Assembly (NCBI GenBank): GCA_019916065.1
Contig: CM034244.1
Coordinates: forward strand, 23,118,471 to 23,182,470
DNA from: Vitellaria paradoxa
Taxonomy: Eukaryota; Streptophyta; Magnoliopsida; Ericales; Sapotaceae
Length of the DNA stretch: 64,000 nt
Reading direction: 5' to 3'
The position numbers and the translations under genes are program-made. Position 1 is the first letter of the stretch. The number at the start of each line of letters is the position of its first letter. This document shows, in pieces, positions 33,991 through 44,936 of the stretch. The notes below the pieces were generated by a model, which saw only the letters and a list, made by a program, of their open reading frames with translations, did no database searches and was not told where the DNA came from.

Positions 33991-34460
33991 TTAACGCAAG
34001 TATTGCAATCCATCCCATAGTGAAGACGTAAACTACCCGGAATTGATAGTTGGATCAAGGACTTCTTAAATTTATTTGCTTATTAATTGAATTGCCTTTG
34101 TTTGATTTACATTGCAGTTTTTAGATTAGTTTATTTTGCTGCGCATTTAAATTAGGAAAAATTCGTTTAGCTAATATTTTATTCCTTGAATCAACAATCA
34201 ATATTAAATTGCTGAAATTTTGTTAATAGGTTGTTAAGTTAGTTTAATTTGAATCTTGAACTTGCAAAACCCTAGGAATTAGTTTTAATTACTTTTCAAA
34301 CTTAGTTTACAATCAAATTTAGGATTTCCATTTTAACCTAGAAACTAAATATCATAGGCTCCTTGTGAATTCGACCTCGGACTCACCGAGTTAAAACTAC
34401 ACCGCACACCCTTGCACTTGGGGGTTAATTTAGACGCATTTTCTAATAGCGGTCACATCT

Positions 34461-36735
34461 CTCATAGTTAGAGTTTATGGTAAAGTCCTGTTTCATCAAT
34501 ACTAGCATTGAACTACTTAATAGGCTAATAGGTCTTATGTTATAGTTCAACGGGTAGATGACAGGCTTTACTATAAACAAGGTGGTATGGTGACATTCCC
34601 AGTGTCATCTTATAAGCTGTATGATATGCCTATAGGGAATCAACCAAACGCAAGGACCAGCCTTCATTGTTAGGATTAACTGTCTTTTCTAGTATTTGCT
34701 TAATCCCTCGATTGGCAAGCTCTACTAAACCACTTGTTTGAGGTTGGTAAGTAGTGCCTATGTTATGAACTATGCCATATCTTCGCATAAGCATTCCAAC
34801 TGATCTGTTGCAGAGATGTTTCCCTCCATCACTAGTGATGGCTCTGGGGACTCCAAATATCGAGAAGATGTGTTCATGCAAGAATTTGAGAGCCACCTTG
34901 TGATCATTAGTCTATGTTGCGACAGCTTTAACCTATTTGGATACATAGTCCACCCCCATAAGGATATACTTATATCCAAATGACACAAGAAAGGGTCCCA
35001 TAAAATCGATGCCTCAATAATCGAAAACCTTAAGAACAAAAACAGGAGACAATGGCATCATGTTTTGTCTCATTAGGCTCCTTAATCTTTAACATCGATC
35101 GCACGAAGTGTAAGAACTTTATATGTCTTTGAATAGCATTGGCCAATAGAAACTACTTTATAGAATTTTAGAAGATATGTTCATTGTAGAGAAGTGGCCA
35201 CCACATGCTTGTGAGTAGTAGAATTGTAGGATACCAGAAACTTTCCAATCAGGAATACATCATTGAATAACTTGATTAGGACAATACTTGAATAAATACA
35301 AATCATTCCAGAAGAATACTCAGACGTTCTTTAAGAATTTCTTCTTGTCCTTTGCACTCAATTGATTAGGAATTTTTCTAGCCACTAAATAATTAGCAAT
35401 ATCTATATACCACAGGGCCGTGGTAGAAGATATGGCTACCACACTATAAAGATGCTCATCGGAGAACAAATTATTAATTTTAATATCTCTTTTGATTCAA
35501 AGTACTTCCAAGAGATGAGATAAGTGATTGGCAACAACATTCTCTACTCCCTTTTTATCTTTTATAACTAAGTCAAACTCTTGTAAGAGTAAAATCCATC
35601 GAATCAAGCATGGTTTAGTATCTTTCTTGGTTAACAAATACTTTAAAGTAGAATGACCAGTATAAATAGTAACTATTGAACCAAGAAGATAAGAACAAAA
35701 CTTTTTGAGTGCGAAAATGATTGCTAAAAGTTTCTTTTCGGTAGTAGAGTAGTTTCTTTACGCATTATCAAGAGTCTTACTTGCATAATAGATCACATAC
35801 ACTTCTTTATCCTTTCTTTGACCTAGCACAACTTAAATGGCGTGGTTACTGGCATCACAAATAAGCTCGAATGGAGTGACCCATCAAGAGGTAGCAAAAT
35901 AAGAACTGTGGTTAGGCAATTTTTAAGTTTCTCGAATGCCTCTTGGCATTGAGAAGTCCTTCAAAAGGTACGTCTTGTGTCAGTAAATGACATAAGGGCT
36001 TAGTAAGCGAACTAGAAGAAAGAATAAACCGTGGATAAAAACTGGCATGGTCCAAAAATAAACGAATGTCCTTACTACTTTTGTAGGGTCGGGAGCTTCT
36101 AGATTAATTCAATCGTTGTTTGATCCACTTGTATTCCTGCTTCAGAGACAATATGCCCAAGAGCAATTCCTTGTCATGCCATAAAATGGCATTTTCCCAA
36201 TTTACTACTAGTTTTTGTTCTTCGCATCGAGTTAGAACTTTATCTGAATTCTCCAAACACTGCTCATGGGAGTCATCGTAGACTGAGAAATCATCCATAA
36301 AGACTTCTATAATGTCCTCCACCATCACGTTGAATATACTTATCATACAGCGTTGAAATGTAGTTGGAACATTACAAAGGTCAAATGGCATTCTTTTATA
36401 TGCGAAGGTACTAAAGGGAGACATAAAGGTTATCTTTTCCTGGTCTTCCATGGCAACTTCAATTTGATTATAACTTGAATAGCCATCTAAGAAATAGTAG
36501 AATGCATGTCTAGCTACTCTCTCAAGTACTTGGTTTAGATATGGCAACGAGAAATGGTCTTTGGCACGACTTGTATAAGACTTACCCATTTAGAATCAGA
36601 TATCGAGTATATAATCCTTACGTCCAATAGTTTGAGTACTTTCGCCCTTACCAGTTCTTTTATATTTGGATTAAAATGCCTTTGCATTTGACAGACCAAT
36701 TTAGCATCTTTGTCATAATCAGATTCGTGTGTTAG
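34461..36735 (-). pseudogene. element C pol: reverse transcriptase, RNase H and integrase (broken)
   Basis: Order on the minus strand is reverse transcriptase, RNase H, integrase. Near 36735-36535 lies the entry of the RT (QMQRHFNPNI, KVLKLLD). A 161-codon open piece (36589-36104) contains FLDGYSSYNQIEV, MPFDLCNVPTTFQ and the catalytic FMDDFSVY. RNase H sense near 35900-35500 is heavily decayed. The integrase piece 34896-34630 has ITSDGGKH and VELANRGIKQILEKT, with the second Asp and the Glu of the DDE triad in place. Multiple stops and frameshifts. Closest relative in the window is E, but C is much older. Confidence 0.85.
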
Positions 36736-36828
36736 GCCGAAGCGAGGTGTGAGTCTCTTGTCTTTATTGCAATTGATGTATTCGAGATCGCCCACATGTA
36801 AAAGCTTATGTTTTTGTTTTGAAAAGGG
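36736..36828. other. short segment before the D LTR, possible D internal remnant with polypurine tract
   Basis: Compared with E, C has about 90 extra bases between the LTR at 36829 and the resumed RT sense. GAAAAGGG at 36821-36828, directly before TGTTGATTATGG, fits a polypurine tract. D would then be a 3' LTR with a scrap of its own interior. A solo LTR without target repeats is the alternative. Confidence 0.4.
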
Positions 36829-37676
36829 TGTTGATTATGGATAATAAGAGTTGCCACCAACACTTTCCAAATGGTTTTGTCGAGAAACCCAAATTTTTAT
36901 ATTTTAAAATGTTTTTAATTTGTGATTTCTTGAAATTATGATGAAAGGCCAATTTTTAGTGACTCTCAACTAGTCTGTGCAATCAAAGATAATGGGTTAG
37001 GGGGTCTATTTATGCTAGGAAACCAATATGCTTGGATTACCTGAGGATATCCAGTATCCCTTTCTAATCTTTACAATCACAATCTCATTAAATAAGGTTT
37101 GATTTACTTATATCATAACAAAACAAACTTTGAATGTATATAATGCATAGGATGTGAGGTGGTTGTACTTGATCAGGCTGCCCACATATCTCAAGTGAGA
37201 ATCAAGCCAATCGTAGTTCGTGTGTGAGTGTAATGGTATGCTTGCCTATTTGGCAATAATGCTTCCTGTGGGGTTTTTTTTACGGAAGATGGACTCTCTA
37301 AATGCAATTTTAAAGACTAATCTTCTGCTAAATTTCTATGCATGACCTAGCTTCTACTGAAAGTTGGGTTTATAGAGGTTAGTTGATATGACAAATATGA
37401 TGTAATGTTTTTAGAGGTCTAAGTGACCAGATGAATGAGGATGGTATTGGTTAAGATAGAGATGATGAAAGTGGTGATCAGACCTAGGCTATATGCACAA
37501 GCTACCTACATACCCTGAGAAAGAATAAGGTCATCATAGTTCAGAACTAAAGTGGTCCAAACTACATGCATGTTCAAAAGATGAGGATTGGTCTGAGTCA
37601 GAGTATCGGTTTGGGAAGTATAGTGCTTGGCATATAACTTCAAGGGAATCTAGTCAGGTGGTGAATCTGTACTTGG

Positions 37677-38185
37677 CACTTAATTCAGGAGTAAGCTTGG
37701 CTAACTCTAATCTAGTCAGGAGCTTGGCTCTAAATGTCCCTGTTTGGTAGGGAGCTCGACTCCCAAGCTTGGCTTTGCTCCTTGGCTTGGCTCATTAGCT
37801 TGGCTCTAGGTCTAGTTTGGTAAGGAGCTTGGCTCTATGTCTGGTCTAGTAAGGAGCATGGCTCCCAAGCTTAGCTCTATGTCTCGTTTTGTAAGGAGCT
37901 TGGCATTATATCTAGTTTGATAAGGAGCTTAGCTTCTAATTTGGTCAAGTAAGGAGCTTGACTCTAGGTTTGAGTCAAACAAGGGGCTTGACTCCAGGTT
38001 TAGTTTGGTGAGGAGCTTGGCTCCTGGTTTGGTTTGGGTAGAGAGCTTGGCTTCTCGATTGATCAAGTAGGGAGCTTAGCTCTGGGTTTGGTCAAATAAG
38101 GAGCTTGGCTCTAGGTTTGGACAAGTAAAGAGCTTGGCTCCAAGTTTGGTTTGGTAGGAAGCTCGGTTCCCAGCTTGGCCAAGTC
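37677..38185 (+). repeat. 29-bp tandem repeat with GGAGC..GCTCC hairpin words in D
   Basis: About 15 imperfect units contain (A)GGAGCTTGGCTCY. Most in the second half are 29 bp apart, for example successive units near 38040, 38069 and 38098. The core GGAGC-TTG-GCTCC is self-complementary. Best unit near 38010: AGGAGCTTGGCTCCT. Confidence 0.85.
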
Positions 38186-38835
38186 TATGTTATGTGAATC
38201 AAAGGTTTGATGCTATGCAGATGCTTAAGTATGATGACAATTCTATCACAATATTAACACATTCGTAAGATATGTTTCACAGATATTTTTATGGGAGAAA
38301 TAAATTTAGAGATTAATTGCTTTAAATAATCCTAAACTATTTCCATTCTTTGGAGTGTTACTCGCTCAGGTAAATACTCTGGATTGATAAGCAATTAATT
38401 TCTAAGAGTATTTATACCTTCGTGAGTGTGTGTTTACATGCTTTCTAGTGTCTTACCATTTTTAGCATTATCTTAGCACGACAAATATTGAAACTTAAGC
38501 AAAATATCACATGTAAGCATGCATCATAATATGGTATTATACTGTGAGGAAATTTATAAGATTATCTTAGGTTTATTTAGACAAAATCATAGATTGGGTA
38601 GAACCTAGACCTGAAACATGAACTAGACACTCTTCATTGACAAAATGAAGATTTCTATTTTATAGAAAACATTTTCATTTCAAAAACATTATCATACTAA
38701 CAATAACACTTAAACAGACGAAGTGTTAGAAAATAATTTATAGAAAGAACTTTATACCAAACTTTGAAGCTTTAAAAGGAGAGAATTCGAAAACTTTCCA
38801 AACACCTTTGGAAACACTCAAAATGGCTAGCTACT

Positions 38836-38873
38836 AGGAGAGGAGAGGAGAGGAGAGGAGAGGAGAGGAGAGG
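38836..38873 (+). repeat. AGGAG microsatellite in D
   Basis: About seven uninterrupted AGGAG units, followed by GGGGGG, about 45 bp upstream of the TATA-like box. Confidence 0.9.
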
Positions 38874-38913
38874 GGGGTTGTTCTGGGATGGAAATGGAAG
38901 GAAGAGGAGCTGC

Positions 38914-38923
38914 CTATTTATAG
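38914..38923 (+). promoter_or_regulatory. TATA-like box of D
   Basis: CTATTTATAG inside the palindromic context GCCTATTTATAGGC. Such a box is usual for the LTR promoter of long plant Ty3 elements. No direct evidence of transcription. Confidence 0.45.
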
Positions 38924-40176
38924 GCATTATTTGAGGCACCAAAAAGTTTGCATTTGACGCTTAAGCAAACTAGTTTGAAATGGTAAAGGAAATCAAAACT
39001 TTTTGCTAAACAATGTTTTGCAAACTTACTTGCTAAACAAAGTGGGCAAACTAGTTTGAACAACAAGTTAAGCAAACAAATTTGCAAAAACAAAGTAAGC
39101 AAACAAGTTTGGTTAATTGGTTATACAAAAAAGTTTGCAAATCAAGGTTAGTAAACAAGTTTAAATAACAAAGAATGTGAAAAATTTTTCCATGAAGGCA
39201 ATGCCATTGCCAAAGTGTTTGGCAACAAGTACAAAAAGAGGGTTGGTTTGGCTTGAGCTCCAAGCTAGGGCCAAGTTTCGTGAAGTTCAGGCTTTACTCG
39301 CGAAGGTTTAGACAATTCTAAGACTTTCAGCAGCATTTTTAGGAGATTCTAAGACGTCCCAAGCATTTTTTGGAGTGATTTAGACCAATTAGGTTAAAGT
39401 CAAGCTTAAATTGGGCTTCTTGGGATCAAGTTGGGTTCATTTGAAAATCACTATACCACAACAGACTGAAATGGAGGGGGGACCAAAACTTCTCCATAAC
39501 CTTTGTAGGTATGCTCCAGAGGACTCTTCCTACTAAAATCAAGTATAAGAATTCTAAAAATGCCCTTAGAATGATTCCCTGAGCCTTGTTCTGAGCTCAC
39601 AAATAACTAGCAAAAATTTGAGTTAAGACTTCGGAGGGAGTTCCCAAAATTTAAACTAACCTAGCTTAGCCATACTTTTACCTCAAGGAACATGTCTTGA
39701 CCATTTTTGTGTGATTTTAAAGTCTTTTGACTTGATTTGAGGGTCCCAATGATGTTTGTGACTTGATTTCAATAGTTTTGCCGATAAGTACAATTTCAGG
39801 CATTCAGCTGCCAAAACCACCTCTAAAGGTACCTTTCGAATGCTCCAAGCCTAAATATGAATTCCCTCACATGTTTTTGTATGTTCTGGAGTGTTTTACA
39901 TGTTTTGGATTTGATTTGATTGCTCCGATCAATATTGCTTTACAATTCTATCAACAATCTCCAAAATTGACTTTCAGGGCACATTGACTTTTGAAACTTG
40001 AATTAGATCAATTCTTCAATGCAAAAATATTGAATTTCCCTTCTTAAGTACCTTCATGAATTCCTATGAAGTTTTGATCTTGTAATATCCCGAATTTTCA
40101 TGTTAATATAATTTGATGGTTTTAACATGTTTTGGGCATGTTGGTATGTTAATTAAGTAATATTAGTCATTAAAGA

Positions 40177-40190
40177 CTTACCAAAAAAAA
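40177..40190 (+). mobile_element. 14-bp poly(A)-ended insertion with 18-bp target duplication
   Basis: AATATTAGTCATTAAAGA occurs at 40159-40176 and again at 40191-40208, and the insert between them is CTTACC plus eight A. T1, X and T2 have only one copy of this stretch. This is the hallmark of L1-type retrotransposition with extreme 5' truncation. The CTTACC-A end resembles the 3' end of the LINE at 29746 (CTTAACTACC then A-run). Confidence 0.75.
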
Positions 40191-40286
40191 AATATTAGTC
40201 ATTAAAGATGACTTAGGGGTGTGAATTTTGGAAGAAATTGGCAAAATAGCTCAAAAGTCAACATTTTGACTTGGGAGCATGCTGAG

Positions 40287-40354
40287 GGGTGCCCGAGATT
40301 ATGAGGGGTGCCCATGGCTCTAGGACGGGCGCCCGTGGTCCATGAGGGGTGCCC
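40287..40354 (+). repeat. GGGYGCCC array, upstream cluster of T4
   Basis: Words start at 40287, 40306, 40327 and 40347, with spacings of 19, 21 and 20 bp. Three are GGGTGCCC, as expected after C-to-T change, and one is GGGCGCCC. Confidence 0.85.
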
Positions 40355-40515
40355 CACTTGTATAGATAGTCAACAGTAAGGTGTCCTTTGCGTTTTCCAA
40401 CCAAGATTTACCCTATTAACACCTATACCTAGCTAGGGGTAAGGGGAGACCTGAGAATCACTGTTTGGAGGTTTAAAATATTGTTAATATATATATATAT
40501 TTGATTGATTTGATG

Positions 40516-40549
<34 letters not shown>

Positions 40550-41162
40550 GGCTTGGAAGAAGAGAGAATCGGGTGAGAAGAGCAAAAGAGAAGAAGAAGA
40601 CCACCGGATGGAGATTCAAAGGTAGGTCTTCCAAATCTTCATAGAACTCAAATTCCTTTTGGAAAATTGAAATTAGAACCCTAAGAAACCTTCCTATGTC
40701 ATTTATTTTTAGTTTTGATCAAGGAGGGAGAAGATAGAGGCCATCAAAGTTTGAGGGTTTGGAAGCTCAAGACACCTTCTTGTTGATCTATCTTTTTACC
40801 ACTTGAGGTAGGGATTTAATGCCTTATTTTTACATATGTGTTGTGTAACAAGGAGTAGATTACCATTAGAAAACCCTCTTTAAGTGTTGGTTTCATGTAT
40901 GGAAGGAAATGGGAGTTATACATATGTCTATATATATGTATAGGTTGAGAGAGTGAAAGTAGTGTTTTGATCCATAACTTGACTTGTGGTTGATGAAAAC
41001 TCAAATTTTTTATTTTGTTTGAAGTCTAAGAACCTTGTGTTGATGTTGGAAATTTGAAACTTGAGGTATTTTTACATTAACTTGGTCAATTTGAGGTCCC
41101 AAGGGTGGAAAACAATGAAACCAGAAAATAGGGCATGAAACCCGAAACTTGGCCCATGCTGT

Positions 41163-41258
41163 GGGCGCCTGAGGGGGACACAGTCGGGCGCCCAAGCCCC
41201 CTTAGGCACCTAAAAAATTAAGGCATGGGCGCCTGGCTGAGTGTCAGCTTGGGCGCCC
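41163..41258 (+). repeat. GGGCGCCC array, downstream cluster of T4
   Basis: Words start at 41163, 41186, 41204 (degenerate), 41227 and 41251, with spacings of 23, 18, 23 and 24 bp. As in T2, this cluster departs from the 20-21 spacing of T1 and X. Confidence 0.8.
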
Positions 41259-42978
41259 ACAAGCCTAGGTCACTTTTCTGACATTCTTTAGTTTAGCCTT
41301 CTACTTTGGGCATATGGAAGAATTGGTAACTTGTTTTTACACAAAACTTTTAATTGATTAATTACATGGATTTTAAAAGGGAAATGAGCTTTTAAAAGTG
41401 ATTAAGTAGTGTTTAACTTAAGCTTATGGGATTTAACTTGAAAAGGGCAAGTGAAAGTTATCTTGAATTGCATGAATTAGAAGTCTACTTTGAAATAAGA
41501 GTCTCAATTGAATAGAATTGTGAATATGCCTTGACGTAAACTAAATGTTCAAGTTTATGAACTTGTGATTGATTAAGTGAAATGTGACTTGACAAATGGA
41601 CTCATGTTCTTAACGTTGGTAAATAGGGGATGCTTAATATGATTTGATCAGTGTGATATGTAATGAACCATGAGATGAACCTTAACATTGACATGTGTGT
41701 TGAAAGGTATTGATGATGAATGTGAATCTATGAAAGATGAGATTGTATGGTATGAATGATGGTTTGTGTGTCGGGGGTCGTGGTGGGGTGCCATAAATAG
41801 GAAGGGTTTAGAGAGTACCCTCGGGTTGAAAGTCCCGGAACTTGCGCAGGGTTTGGTGTCAATGCCAGTGGGTTAGTACCCCACAACATTGTGTGTGTTT
41901 TGGCTCCTCATGGCCCTGGATGGCAATCCCAAATGACGACGTCGGTTTATCGTTTCCATTGGGTATTGGCCCATAAAAGACAATAGTGTGTATGCACCCA
42001 TCCCCTGATGGTTTGTTTGGTTGTGGTTGTGCTATGGGATGATGAATGGATGATGATGTGAATATGTTTACTTGCTTAAATATTATTCAAATGTTAAAGT
42101 GGTGTCGAATTGTGAATGGAATTTGGAGTTTGAATAGCAATACATAAACATTAACCAAAATTTAAATTCTTAAACTTTGGCATTGTTGAATGAACTTATA
42201 TTTCCACTTATTTTGGCATGGCTATGTTAATGACATGTTATGACTCTAGAAAAATGTTAAAATGGCTAACCTTACTTGAGATGCATTGCATGGTTAGATT
42301 GCACACCATATATGTTTGCTTGAGACATTGTGGGCACAAGTGGACCCATGCTCACGTCCCTACAGATTTTGATGCAAGCACAGGCAATAACAATCAAGTG
42401 GGCTAATGGGGGTTGGACTGGGAGGTCATGCATGAGCCCAACTAAGCTTAGCAAATCTCTTGGTCATCTAGTTTAAATATCTTTTTAGGAATTATAATAT
42501 TTTGCACTTTTAAACTTTTTCTTCAATTTGGTTGTAATGGCCTTAAGGCCTAAGTTATGTAAATTGGGAATGGTTTATAGAGTATGTGACCTGGCAATAG
42601 TTAGGGTTAAACTTATGTTATTCTATTTTATGTCTCGGGCTCACTAGCTTACGTTGCGTTGCTCTGAACATAGGGATTGGTTATATTAGTGCATGTTGTG
42701 TGTGTTTATCACTCATCCCTCGGGTCACGAGATCCGGGGCGTGACAGATCTCATCTGGGCTCTCAATTTGACTCTGCTTTGAATTTGGGGGTAAAATGGT
42801 CATTTTTGACCTAATAACTCCGACATTGAATCTGGGTTGATTTCCCTATCTAAATCTCAAGGATAATTATGAAAAATATTTTGGAATTGGAATTAAATAT
42901 TTACAAAGATATTTACTTTTTGGAATGAATTTTAAAAATGCACAAAGTGCTAGGCAAAAATAAGGTGTCAACAGTTTT

Positions 42979-44192
42979 TTTCCAAATAGATACGATGTGT
43001 GCAGAGTAAAGGGCTTATTCCTGTCAAATTGGCCACAAACCATCCTAATGAACTTCTATGTCTTCAGAGTGATTTAATTAGTTGAGTCTCTTATTTGGGT
43101 GTTAGTTTTGCAGAGTTTACTACAAGGAAAGTTTCTACCTCTCTTAGAAAAGCATACTTTAAGTGATCTGGTATTGGTTTTCTTTCGGGACTTGGTGCTT
43201 TCAACTTAGAAGCTTCCACTTTTTTTTTTCAAGTTATTCTAACTTTTCAAAAGGTTGCACCTAATTTCCCATTGCCATTATCTGACTTATTTCATGCAAT
43301 TCATAAAGGCTCGCAACTTCTTTAGTTACATCAGTGCTATCTGCACGTCCTTTACTAAAATAGATTGCCCTTCTAAAGGGTCTTCGATAAACTCTTTGTC
43401 TATATAGTCTTGGACTATTCTCTCGACCATGTCTACCTCTTGGATTCCAAACTCCTCCTTTGGTTGCTTATAAACATTGAAAATGTTTGTTTCAAATGTA
43501 ATAGTGCTAAAGGATATTTTAAGAGAAACTATCCTGCAATTAACAAGGGCATTTGATGCTGCAAGGAAAGGTCTACTTAAGATAACTAGAGTTTGGTTTT
43601 GTGTAGACATATTAGTTAAGGGTTGTGTATTAATGATTATAAAATCAATTGGGAAATAGAAATTCTCTACCTTAATTAGTACATGCTCAACTATTCCATG
43701 AGGTGTTCTAACAAATTTATCTACTAGTTGCTAAATAATGCGAGTAGGCTTTAGCGCTCCTAAGCCTAATTGTACATAGATAGAATAGGGTAACAGATTC
43801 ACACTTGCCCCCAGATCAAGTAGTGTGTTGTCTATACGACACTCCCCAATATAGCATGAAATTGTAGGATAACCAGGGTCCTTACACTTAGGAAGTGCAA
43901 GGCTTTGAATGATAACACTTGCTTGTTCCATTAGAAATGCCTTTTCTTTCACGTGTAATCCCATCTTAACAGTACAGAGTTCTTTTAATAATTTTGCATA
44001 GGAGGAAATTTGTTTGATGGCATCTAATAGAGGCATGTTGATTTTAACTTGGTTGAATACCTCCATCATTTTTGCATATTGAGCTTCCTTCTTACTATTC
44101 AAGAAATTTTCAGGAAAAGGTGGTTTGAGGACATATTCATTCAATATAGTCTTAGGCTTTTCATTACCTTCTTTCATTTTTTCTCCTTCCAT
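42979..44192 (-). pseudogene. element C protease and pol N-terminus (broken)
   Basis: The minus strand open piece 44192-43731 contains PLLDAIKQISSYAKLLKEL, then the aspartic protease site LLDLGASVNLLPYS. The form DLGAS rather than D(T/S)GA is usual in the Athila/Tat branch. The piece 43610-43326 continues with ILSRPFLAASNALVNCR, the flap-proximal part. Decayed sense runs on to about 42980 (CTHRIYLE), just before the RT, where D is inserted. Collinear with E 51976-51000. Confidence 0.85.
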
Positions 44193-44931
44193 AACCTATT
44201 CGTGTCTTTCCTTATCCTCTACTAGATGTACTTGTTTTTCTGTCTTTATTTGATCTTCTGCTATTCACTTAGGTTCCAACCCTTCCCTGTGTTTAACTAC
44301 CCAAGGATGAATGGTTTTAGCTATAACTTTACCATTCCTAAGTGTCGTGATAGCTTGTACTTACTCAATATTAGTTTGAGCAATAGAAGATCCTTTAGTA
44401 TGATTTGCTTGAGCTAATGAATTTGGCTGTGGTTGAGCAGGCAGATGACCTTTAGGTTGAGTACTCAAAGCTTGAGTTGTAAGAGTTAGTTGACTTTTCA
44501 TGTCATCCATAGCTCAATTGTTTAAAGCCACAATATGGATTATGTGGTCATAAACTGCTAAAATGTCTCTTCAGTGGACCATCTGTTCAGAGGTATATAT
44601 GCATTCTGTGATTTCCCAAACTCTGAGGTTGTCTTGGGTTAAGGAATAGAACTTGAGATATAGGCAGAGGTAGAGTAGCATGATATTGCCGAGGCATTGA
44701 TGCTCCATCATTCCTCTATCCAAAATTAGGGTGGTTCCTCCAGCCCAGATTATAAGTTTCAGAATAAGGATTCCCTCCTTCATTTGATCCTCGAGATGGT
44801 GGACAGAATTGGTTTACAACATTAATAGGAAGTTTATGTGGTTGTTGCATTTGTACTATTTATTGCCAAAATGGTATGGTTGGGCAGTCATTAGTTCTAT
44901 GAGACTGACTATCATAGGCAAGACAATAAAT
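44193..44931 (-). pseudogene. element C gag, C-terminal half with zinc-knuckle remnant
   Basis: The minus strand begins at the A2 insertion with CLAYDSQSHRTNDCP, a CCHC-like knuckle in which the second Cys is replaced by Tyr; E has the same change (CVGYVDQVGHDPNSC). A Pro/Asn/Gln-rich stretch follows as in E. Several stops. Confidence 0.65.
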
Positions 44932-44936
44932 ATTCG

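Larger units (their letters stand above)
32671..34455 (+). mobile_element. A': solo LTR, diverged A family
   Basis: It starts TGATTACACTT (GAA) AAGTGTAATTA and ends TAGCGGTCA, 1785 bp, flanked by a perfect CATCT duplication (32666-32670 and 34456-34460). Its 3' end is intermediate between the A LTRs and N1 LTRs: CACCGCACACCCTTGCACTT resembles N1, while the start resembles A. It carries a GGTCCGGACC pair, a doubled GTAGACCC word block and three units of a 136-bp tandem repeat. Confidence 0.93.
40081..42746 (+). mobile_element. T4: solo LTR (T family) inside D
   Basis: It starts TGTAATATCCCG and ends GGGGCGTGACA, 2666 bp, flanked by a perfect GATCT duplication (40076-40080 and 42747-42751). 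It is collinear with T1 and has a TA-rich TATA-like stretch near 40490-40500 and a GA microsatellite near 40517-40547. It also carries a 14-bp insertion with an 18-bp duplication at 40177. Confidence 0.93.
36829..42973 (+). mobile_element. D: long LTR (about 3.5 kb), carrying solo LTR T4
   Basis: It starts TGTTGATTATGG and ends GGTGTCAACA, with inverted ends TGTTGA/TCAACA. Without T4 the length is 3474 bp (36829-40080 and 42752-42973). The bases AGAGTTGCCACC shortly after the start resemble the AGAGTCGCCACC found near the LTR start of Ogre/Tat-type plant elements as I remember them. Flanking repeats do not match (AAGGG left, GTTTT right), so it may be the 3' LTR of a deleted element. It interrupts C pol near the junction of protease and RT. 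A related LTR fragment lies at 55666-57780 on the other strand. Confidence 0.75.

Noticed and set aside
43326..44192. host aspartic protease gene
   Set aside because: It is collinear with element E's protease region, with the retroelement-specific DLGAS site, and lies between gag and pol of C.
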